Assembly (NCBI GenBank): GCA_038503065.1
Contig: JBCAMK010000011.1
Coordinates: 1,240,001-1,304,000, forward strand
DNA: 64,000 bases
DNA from: Paragyromitra xinjiangensis
Taxonomy: Eukaryota > Ascomycota > Pezizomycetes > Pezizales > Discinaceae
Direction of reading: 5' to 3'
Shown: positions 56,161 through 64,000 of the stretch, piece after piece
Numbering within the stretch: position 1 is the first letter of the stretch
Layout: every line of letters begins with the position of its first letter
Made by a program: the position numbers and the translations under genes
The notes under the pieces: model-generated
What the model saw: only the letters and a program-made list of their open reading frames with translations
Database searches by the model: none
Told to the model about the DNA's origin: nothing

Positions 56161-58589
56161 ATGGATAACATCTCAGAGCTCATCGAGCGACTGTCTAATG
56201 ATGAAGTATGTTGCTATAGCATTTACCTCCGATCCATGCCACGTGCGCGCAAAGGTGCAGGAGTAGGAACGAAATAATGGAGGGTTCGGGCATTGACTAA
56301 AAAAAACAACCATCTCAACAGGATGCTGTCAAAAAAATGGCTGTCTTCAAGCTTCAGACCAACATTGGAGATCCCTCGTTTGCGGAACGATTTATCGCCC
56401 AAGGTGGTTTATCGAAGTTACGAACACTGGCACTGACAGCCAGCGGTAACACGCTCGCATACTCCCTCACCTCATTCTCACGACTACTGGAACTCGATAA
56501 AGGATGGGACTACGTCAATGCAGAGCTTATATCAAGGGTACATTCCATTCTTATATGCCCACACGCTAGGAATGCTCGTCAGGAGGTTTATCTGACACGA
56601 ATCCCACACAGGTGGTCGAGTTAATAGTAACCCATCCCCTGGTCAACATCCTCCGCGGCGCAATGTCGATATTGGTTTCCATTGTGTCGCATCCACATAT
56701 GTCTTCCGCCCGTGGGTCTTACACTGGCCCATTCGGGTTTCGTGCGCTGAAGCCGGCGATTGGAGCTCATCCACAGTTTTTGGAGATGCTGGTGAGCCGG
56801 TTGTCATCAGCGGATCATGCCCTGTGTGCAAATTCGCTGCAATTGATTAATTCGTTGATGAGGGATGCCATCACGAATGATGCAGACAATGAGTGGCCTA
56901 GGTTTATAAAGAGGTTACAAGACTTGGGAGTTATCAAAGCTGTTTTTGTATGCACGGTTCTCTTCACAATCCTTGGGATAGCTTTCTGACCGGCATGTTC
57001 TATAACAGGTCCTCATGCAATCTTCTGCCCTCCAAGATCTGGCCCACCCACTTCTTGAGTTTCAAGCACTAACAAAAGTACTGCTACGTCGGTGGAGGGA
57101 TGTTAAAGTAGACCTGGAGATGAAGGAGCACCGGATAGCTTTGAAGGGCCTACATTTAGCTAGTGCCCCAGAGCGGTCTTCAGATCCTTCTGCAAAGAAG
57201 AAACATAATCCTGAGAAATGGAGGAGATTAGGGTTTGAAACCGAATCACCAACATGGGAATTCGGTGAGGTAGGGTTTCTCGGAATGATGGATTTGACAG
57301 ATTTCGTGAGAAAGGATGAGGACGGATTCCGAAAGGTAATTTTCCCACTACTCACAGCTTCACCTACTTTCAATCCTTTTTGCTCGCCAATTACGGAAAA
57401 TAGCACTAAAATCCATCTAGGTTCTTCTCGAACAAAACGCCAAAGCGCCAGACTCCCGTTGCCCTCTCGCCAGGGCCTCCATAACTGTAACCCTAATCCT
57501 CTACCACCAATTTGGTGTTTCCAACAGCACCCTCGATGACGCAAAGACCTACGCCGTCCTTGAATCACGCACAAACTACGAACGCGCTTTCCGTCCCCTC
57601 CTCCTACAATGGTCTCGCCTACACACCGCTGCCCTCTCGGCTTTTCTCCGTCTCTGGACCGAAACCGGTGCCTGTGCTGATGATTTTGATAAAGTCGCAG
57701 AACTCGTCCGTGTGCTCATCTACCATGTTGTTGGACAAGCCCCACGGACAAAGGAAGTTCAAGACGTTGAAGAGGAGTTGACGTGTTTTGAGTATTTGAG
57801 ACTGAGGGACCTGCAAATGGAGATTCTAGAGACGACGTATGAAAATGCGTGGGGTAATCACCTGAAGCAGGTAAGAGAGGAATTAAAGGCAGAAGCACTA
57901 CAATTCGTGAAAGAACAGAGGATACGCTGTTTACTGCACGGAGCGTGGTTCCCGGTATCGAGTGGTGTGAGGGCGGAGAGTAGTGATAAGAAGGGTGGAC
58001 AGAACGCACAGAGTATAGCATGGAGATATGTGAGGTTGAGCCATAACAGAAGATATTTGCATTACTGTGATTATGAAATGGAGACAGCTTATGAGCCGAA
58101 ACTGGAGGAGCTACCAGAAAAGAGTGAGCCCTTCTGTCCCTTCCGATTACAAAGTACTAACAGCCTCCAGTCGACCTATCGATTGTCTCCTCCGTAGTCT
58201 CCAACGTTGTTCCGGCCTCCATCGATTCACATAACTCTTCAAACACGCTAACCCAATCCTCGAAACTTGCCTCCACAAAGATCACCATCCACGGCTACCC
58301 TCCTCCCCCACCTGACACACCTCCTTCACAGCAGCAAGAGATGGTTCTCCTTACACTCCATCCGCAAACTCACTCTGTAGCATCAGAGTGGCTGGATGGA
58401 TTACTGATGCTGTTGAACCAACAACCGATTACGAGTGAGACTAGCAAGTTGATTAATTTGGTTACCAATTACGGGTTGAAGATCAGGTTGCTGAATGTGA
58501 GGTATACGGATGACTTTCATACAAATCCGCCGGATTTGCCAGGAAGGGAGGGGGTCGATGATGATTATTATTATAGTTTGTTTGTTTGA
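56161..58589 (+). CDS. ELMO/CED-12 family protein
   Basis: Six exons (56161-56205, 56322-56537, 56612-56947, 57009-57335, 57421-58123, 58171-58589) encode 681 residues, the normal ELMO length. The N-terminal 200 residues are an armadillo-like helical repeat (MDNISELIERLSNDEDAVK, FAERFIAQGGLSKLRTLAL). The ELMO domain spans about 255-400 (RRLGFETESPTWEFGEVGFLG, CPLARASITVTLILYHQFG). A long helix and a PH-like domain follow (about 480-620; RCLLHGAWFPVSSG, WRYVRLSHNRRYLHYCDY), with a Pro-rich segment (YPPPPPDTPPSQQQ) and a DDDYYYSLFV end. ELMO proteins act with DOCK-type exchange factors to activate Rac/Rho GTPases in polarised growth. No exchange factor is encoded nearby. Convergent with the GRF gene. 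Confidence 0.93.
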
Positions 58590-59094
58590 GTTAGCGTTGT
58601 TGGTGTAGTATTGGGTGGGGATATGGGGTATGGAGTGTAAGGAGGCCTGTTTTTAACTTCATTTAGTGCTTTTCTTTGTCGTTTTGCTTGAGTACAGATA
58701 AGGTGTGTATTGGGGCTTCACTTGTATAATTGTTTGAACGAATCAGCCCTATAGAATTCGAAGGGTGTATAGCATAGCGTAGTGCTTAATATCAGATACC
58801 TCGGCATTGTACGAGTGCAAAACGAAACGCCCGCTGCCCTACAGGAAAACGTGCTACATGAAAATGAGACAAAAATAAAGAAACATTGATTGTAATCCTA
58901 CGTCAATCTGATTCATCACTACAGAGTCTCAGTCGACATTTGCGAAGTTTGCGCTATTTTTTTTCCCTTGGGGTTAGTTTATGTGGAGATATGAAGTATC
59001 TAGAGTTTCTTCTCCGCCCTCACTATACTTACATTTCTGCGTCAATTTCAGCCGCTCTATTGATTTCAATTAGCTACTTCCGGCCTAGAATTCC
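58590..59094. other. Convergent intergenic region, ELMO / GRF gene
   Basis: 505 bp between facing genes. An overlapping plus-strand ORF at 58886-59299 is antisense to the GRF gene and not protein-like. Nothing else seen. Confidence 0.5.
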
Positions 59095-60397
59095 TTATAG
59101 CTTGGGGCAGGACCACATACCAAGTTCACCACTCGTCTGCGACATCTCCTTCCTCATAGCCTCTTTCACAATCTCTGCTTCCGCCTTCTCTTCCTCAAGC
59201 ACTTTCAATTTCCCCTCTAGCTCCTTCACCTTTTCCTCCAGCTTCCAGTGCTCCTCGGACTTCTTCGCGATCGCCTGTCGCGCTACCTCTCGCCCTTGAG
59301 AAATCCCCTCCTTCTGCCACACATGTCTCGTCAACAGCCCACGCAGATCACCGGCAGATCCCTTGAGGTTAACGTTATTTTTAGCTAACAACGCAAACAC
59401 ATCAACGATCAAATCATCTCGCAACCCACGTCCAGGGCTGCCAAAGACTCTCGGAGCTGATTTTGGGGTGATTGGGGTGATGGAGCGGAGACGGTCTGTC
59501 TGTGGGGGCGGAGTCTGGGGACGCTTAAAAAGGCTATTTTTGCCGGGGTGCATGGGAGGCGTTGTGAATATATCGTCGCCATGGGTTTCTTTTTCGGTTG
59601 TGGTGGGGAAGAAGCGCCCGCGTACACCTCGGATTGGTGTGTTCATCCCTTCGAGTCTGGATGATGGGAGACGGGATTTACTTGGGGAGGTGTGGGTGTT
59701 GGTTCTGCGTTCTTTACGTGGGGTGGAGGGACCACTGGCATAGGTGCGGTTTGAGGTCTCTTTCCAGCCAGAGAACACAAAATCATCGTCATTGTCGTCG
59801 TCGTCGTCGGTATCCCATGAGGGACTGATTTCTGGATCAACGGCTGAGATACGTCGTTTGATGGGAGAAGATTGAGTACTGGGAGGTACAGGTCTATTTC
59901 TAAGGCTCCTCCTCGGGGTGGTAACCGGGGTTGGAGGTTCAAGCAAAGGCCTTGAAGCGGATTTTGATGGAGAATCATTGTTTTCTCTGGCACGTGCTAC
60001 TTCGTCCCAGAGGAAGAATTCGCAGCCAGTATCGCGATTGGCACATGTATAGACTATTGCTATCAGATAACAAATGCGGGGTGATGATGGCGGGGGGTTT
60101 CTAACATTTACGGCCTTGATTGGGACCTTTCTTCTTCACGGTCGGGTATGCCGCTGGAAGCCTTCGTGCATGAGACGGGTCTAATGTCAGTGATGTCTGG
60201 CTTCGCACATCGCGATTGGTGGTTTTCGAACCGTGGATTGCAATTACCTAGAGCAGGTTGTTAGTAAGAGTATGTAAACAGACGATCAACACAAGCTAGT
60301 ACGCACACTTCCAACCATCTTTATCTAGAAGTCCCTTCTTGCTTGGCTTCATCACTGGGGGAGTCTGTTGCCTTCTTTGCCGCAGGGTTCTGAACAT
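59095..60397 (-). CDS. GRF-type zinc-finger protein
   Basis: Four exons (60397-60307, 60247-60232, 60161-60106, 60053-59095) encode 373 residues. The spliced N-terminus gives a full GRF zinc finger (about residues 30-75): WKCNCNPR, PTVKKKGPNQGRKFYTC, CEFFLWDE. The 16-nt exon 2 supplies the CNC ligands. The rest is disordered, with SPxK/TP sites (TTPRRSLRNRP, SPIKRRIS), an acidic DTDDDDDNDDD run, and a C-terminal coiled coil (about 300-355, EEHWKLEEKVKELEGKLKVLEEEK). GRF fingers bind single-stranded DNA or RNA ends, as in topoisomerase III-alpha and APE2. The protein is probably nuclear and linked to DNA repair or replication; no catalytic domain is present, so this is inference. Confidence 0.85.
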
Positions 60398-61301
60398 TTC
60401 TGTTAAGGTTGTATTTTGGTGATAACGTTGAGATATTCAGGCAGGCTCTCGATTAAATCGTGGTGTTTCGTCCTCGGATGGGAGGACTGCTTTGGGGTTC
60501 ACGTGGTAGCCTGGACAACTGTACGACATCGATTGGTCGTAGGTTTAGCACGCGTAGATATTCTTATTTGTTGTTTTATCATCCTTGTTGTGACGACGGC
60601 GAGCAATGGGTCTGGTATTGATTGCTGAGGTCACCTGTTATCACTCGACGAGATCTAACACTAGTTTTGGTTGCCGTCTCATCAGTCGTTGGGGCATTTA
60701 TAGCAGGGAGTGGAGGGATCGAAAGCTGGTAAAAGCAAGACTCGATACTCTGATAGGAAACAAGATGGAATAGTCACAAAGTAAACCCTCACATCTCAAA
60801 CTCTTTTAATGATCCACCCCAATCTATTCTCCTTATTACGCCTCCCCTCCTTTCGCTTATCCTATTTTTTAACTATTCCCACTGAAGGAAGATAACAAAC
60901 GAAAAAACCCGACTAATAGTAATAATAACAGTGAATAAAAAAGCATAAACTTCACCAGCCCATATACACGCACAAACCCCCTAAAGGCAAGTAAACGAAA
61001 AGGGAAAATGGAAGGCTGGAGGGGAGAGAAAAAGAACAGAGGGAATAAAAGTTCGTAAGAGTTAGTGACGTAAAGAATCGTAAGAAAAATCAAACTAGGC
61101 CCGAAGAGAAAAAAAATCAAAGAAGACTCCTACCAAGAACCAACCGGGTATGTGTAACCAAAAGAAGAGGAGAGAAAGAAGAAAGGAAAAAAAAACCAAG
61201 GAAAGAATAGAGTACAAAACCATCCTCATCCCGTCATGTAAGAATAAGAAAGCCCGCCACCTTCAGAGAGCCTGCGCACAGGAGCGCAAGCTCTCTCTTC
61301 G
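60398..61301. other. Intergenic between GRF gene start and MPS1 stop
   Basis: About 900 bp serving as promoter of the GRF gene (minus) and 3' region of MPS1. Its MPS1-proximal half is rich in A-runs and AAAGG. No ORF supported. Confidence 0.5.
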
Positions 61302-63864
61302 CTAACGTCTCCCCCTCGCTTCCGCCATCCTTCTCTGCAACTTCCCATACACATCCCTTGCCCACGCTTCCGTAACCACTCTCTCTGGCACACCTTTATC
61401 TCTCACATGATCTACTGCATTCTCCAGCAACAACCGCAAGCTATCCAAAGAGATATCAACAACGTTATCTCTTGCCCTATCTGGGTTCAAGAATGGGTCG
61501 TCGTCAGACAGCATCATCCGTATCGTTGGCCTCTCATTCTTATCCCTTGCTAGACAGCCTTTCATCGTGTTGATCAATGACAATGGGACAGGTACCCCAC
61601 CGATACCTGTCGAAGGGTACTCGATTGGGTAGTTTGGATCTGGGATCGCGTTGATCTTTTGGTACATCGACGTGAGGTGCGCGAAGGGGCCACGCCCGTA
61701 TGTCATCTGATATAGAATACACCCCAAACTCCACACATCACTCGGCGCTCCGAGTTTCATTAGCCTCGGTGCACCAACGCTAGCCATGGCCTTGCCAGAA
61801 GAAGCGTTGATATCGACGATTGCTTCCGGGGACATGTAATTTAATGTCCCGACCTGGGATTCGCGGTGGACGTTGACAGTATCATCCTGGATCGCATTTG
61901 CAATACCGAAGTCAATGAGCTTTAACCTACCCTGGACGAGGAGAAAGTTGGCAGGTTTCAGGTCAGAGTGGATGATGTTGAGGTTGTGTACGGCCTCAAC
62001 ACATTGGAGCATCTCGCGCCAGTAGTAGCGGATGAAGGAAACATCCATTTGGGAGTCTTCATTTCCGTGACGGAGAGTGAGAACTTTTGCAAGATCGGTT
62101 TCACCGCATTCCATCAACTGGTAGAGGAAAATAAATTAGATTTTAAGTCAATGCTAAAAAAAGTAAGTTTGTTGGGTAGCGTACCAAGGTTAAACACTGC
62201 TTCTGATCATTCATTTCCCAGTCATACAGCCTGATAACCCTCTCGACGCCTGCAAGTTTCCTCAAGAGATCAATCTCTCCCTTGTATCCTCGAATTGCCG
62301 ACTCCCCATCCTGGGATGTGAAAGTGACCTTTTTCATAGCGAGCATTTTGTAGTTCTCAGCCATAACTTTATACACTTTACTTGAACCGCCCTTCCCGAT
62401 CGCATCCAGGCGTCTATAAGGCTTTCCATTCACATGAACTACAGACCGCTGTTTTCGCGTTGCCTGTTGAGAACTTGTAGCTGATGCACCGGCAGTAGCA
62501 GTCACGGCATCTAGCAACGACATCTTTGGTGGCGGGGGTGCTGGCCGTAAAGGCGTGTTGTTACTTTTCATGGACAGAACATTTTTCTTCTCTCTTTCTG
62601 GAGAAATATATGCCGGGGTGGCGACCAATGATCTATGGTCTTTTTCTCCTGAAGGCGAGATTCGAGATGAGACGGGTTTAATCTCTTCGGCAGAACTTAG
62701 ACGCTTAAACGACGAAACCACAGACGAAGGGCGACGGAAGGCCGGCGGAGGGGGCATGTTCTCCTTGTCCCTAGCTGCCATTGCTTGAGGAACGGCTGCG
62801 GCCGCTGCGGCCGCCACAGCTGCAGCGCGCGACATAGATGATGCTGACCTAGAGCGCATGCGCTCGAGTCCAGGCGATCCTGATCGGTCTTCCGGGGTAT
62901 TCGAGTTTGTATAGGCACCCAACGAACGTGGAATCTGATGAAGTGATGATTCAGGGCTTGACCTTCTCGACCTCCGAGACATCATAGAGAATGATGCTTC
63001 TCCGACAGGAACCTCCTCTCTGGCGGCAGCGGTTCCATAAGACCCCTTAGAGCTAGAACCTGAACTAGGTTCATCACCCTCCTTGACCTCAGTAGGGCTG
63101 CTACTCTCAGCATCCTCGCCAATAGCGTATCCATCGTATCCATCACCCTGATCGCTTCCTCTCCTCGGCCCTCTTCTCGGCGGTCCAGCCAGCCCACCCA
63201 ACAATCCCCTCCCAGCACGTTTCCAGCGGATTGCAGACGCCGAGGTAGACGGTTGAGCCATCGTCATAGTGGGTTGATTTGCTCCAGATGGTCGAATAAC
63301 GCTTCCATAGCTAGTACCATAGTTCCGCCCTTCGATCTCTTTGTTCACTTCCCCAGAGTTGCTTGAAGAGGATCCAGACGAGGTCCTCGTCCCGCCAAAA
63401 CCCCGACGTGAGTACCGTCCAGGGGCAGGTGTGACCAACTCTCGCGCAGTTGCATAGTCGGGGCTTTGTCTGCGGCTGATTGTGTATGGTTCATTTTGTT
63501 GTGTTTGGTATTCATCCCGCGGAGGAGACTGGCTCCAGCTCAGTCGTTTTCGTGATTGTGGGACAACAGGTTCATCGTATTGCGATTCCATAGGCGTATC
63601 TTTCTCTGAAGGCTCTGATTCAGGGAAGTCGTCGAGAAGCATTCGTGCGAGAGCACTCAGCTGTGGCGCCTTTCCACCATCATCATCGTCGTCATCGTCG
63701 GTATCGTTCATCCCTGTTTTTCTGTTGCTGTTGGTCGCCATTGATGAGAGGGGGGAAGTTCGTCGGGAGTGTGAAAGATATGGGCTTTGTCTTCTTTGTC
63801 TGGTGGGACGGCTCAAAGCTGCAAGTGGGGATGGGGTTGAAACGGTGGTAGTGGTTACTGACAT
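61302..63864 (-). CDS. MPS1: Spindle-checkpoint dual-specificity kinase Mps1 (TTK)
   Basis: Two exons (63864-62185, 62117-61302) encode 831 residues. The first 475 are disordered and Ser/Pro/Arg-rich, with an acidic run (NDTDDDDDDDGG), a poly-Ala stretch (about 355-370) and many SP/TP sites. The kinase domain begins at VNGKPYRRLDAIGKGGSSKVYKV (about 475-500), has lysine in MLAMKKV, the Mps1-typical catalytic loop HSDLKPANFL (about 610), DFGIAN and GTLNYMSPEAI in the activation loop, and DVWSLGCILYQM. It ends with a Mps1-type C-terminal helix rich in Arg/Ala. The kinase is needed for spindle pole duplication (in yeast) and for the spindle assembly checkpoint at kinetochores. The single intron falls after CLTL, before LMECGE in the hinge. 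Confidence 0.95.
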
Positions 63865-64000
63865 TTTGATATACAGAAGAGGGGAGATAATTCTTTATCG
63901 GGAGAAAGAATTAATTTTAAATTTAATGGGCCTGGAGCCGCATGTGGTGATATGCTGGGCGGTTAGTAGACGGCGAATGTTGGCGGTGTAGGGGGGTGGA
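63865..64000 (-). promoter_or_regulatory. MPS1 upstream sequence, window edge
   Basis: AT-rich bases just before the MPS1 ATG (AATTAATTTTAAATTTAATGG near 63911-63931), probably 5' UTR and core promoter; truncated by the window end. Confidence 0.4.

Noticed and set aside
57062..57574. 170-codon minus-strand ORF
   Set aside because: Antisense shadow of the ELMO exons, which carry clear family motifs.
1..64000. CRISPR arrays, rRNA operon, integrons or bacterial operons
   Set aside because: No spaced direct repeats or rRNA sequence, and the spliceosomal introns throughout show a eukaryotic nuclear genome.

Overview
This is nuclear DNA from a filamentous ascomycete fungus. Most genes carry several short spliceosomal introns (about 44-120 bp) with GTRNGT-like donors, CTAAC/CTAAT branch sites and YAG or AAG acceptors. 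The protein set is fungal: Vps10, Tpc1, Ort1, Cgr1, Tma22, Rpc25, a Reg1-type PP1 subunit and Mps1. The moderate GC content, long gene-poor stretches and a pogo-type transposon would fit a TE-rich lineage such as Pezizomycetes, but that placement is inference. I rebuilt the splicing of each main gene by hand, and every model listed with exons sums to a multiple of three.

Layout. 1.4-3.2 kb (-): membrane-anchored pepsin-fold protein that has lost its first catalytic Asp. 3.85-6.2 kb: complete pogo/Tigger-like DNA transposon with an intact DDD transposase. 7.1-8.0 kb (-): ankyrin protein. 8.6-10.0 kb (-) and 10.3-11.4 kb (+): a divergent pair for two mitochondrial proteins, a gamma-butyrobetaine dioxygenase-like enzyme and the thiamine pyrophosphate carrier. 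11.4-18.9 kb: gene desert. 19.5-20.2 kb (-): acidic protein of unknown function. 23.6-24.3 kb (+): RNA polymerase III subunit Rpc25. 24.8-29.6 kb (-): Vps10 sorting receptor. 30.8-31.8 kb (-): coiled-coil, single-TM protein. 33.4-34.0 kb (-): Cgr1. 34.8-36.2 kb (+): ornithine carrier. 36.5-37.4 kb (-): Tma22. 37.4-41.9 kb: gene-poor. 42.0-43.7 kb (+): Reg1-like PP1 regulator. 46.4-51.5 kb (-): 1476-residue protein joining zinc finger, P-loop GTPase, RING finger and patatin phospholipase. About 55.0 kb (-): U6 snRNA gene with a downstream B box. 56.2-58.6 kb (+): ELMO/CED-12 protein. 59.1-60.4 kb (-): GRF zinc-finger protein. 61.3-63.9 kb (-): Mps1 kinase.

Most genes are unlinked housekeeping functions: mitochondrial transport and carnitine synthesis, vacuolar sorting, ribosome biogenesis and translation, glucose signalling, the spindle checkpoint, RNA synthesis and splicing. 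I see no biosynthetic cluster. The most unusual items are the GTPase-RING-patatin protein, the half-dead aspartic protease, the intact transposon, the U6 gene layout, coding micro-exons of 12, 16 and 20 nt, and a strong intergenic excess of the palindrome TACATGTA.
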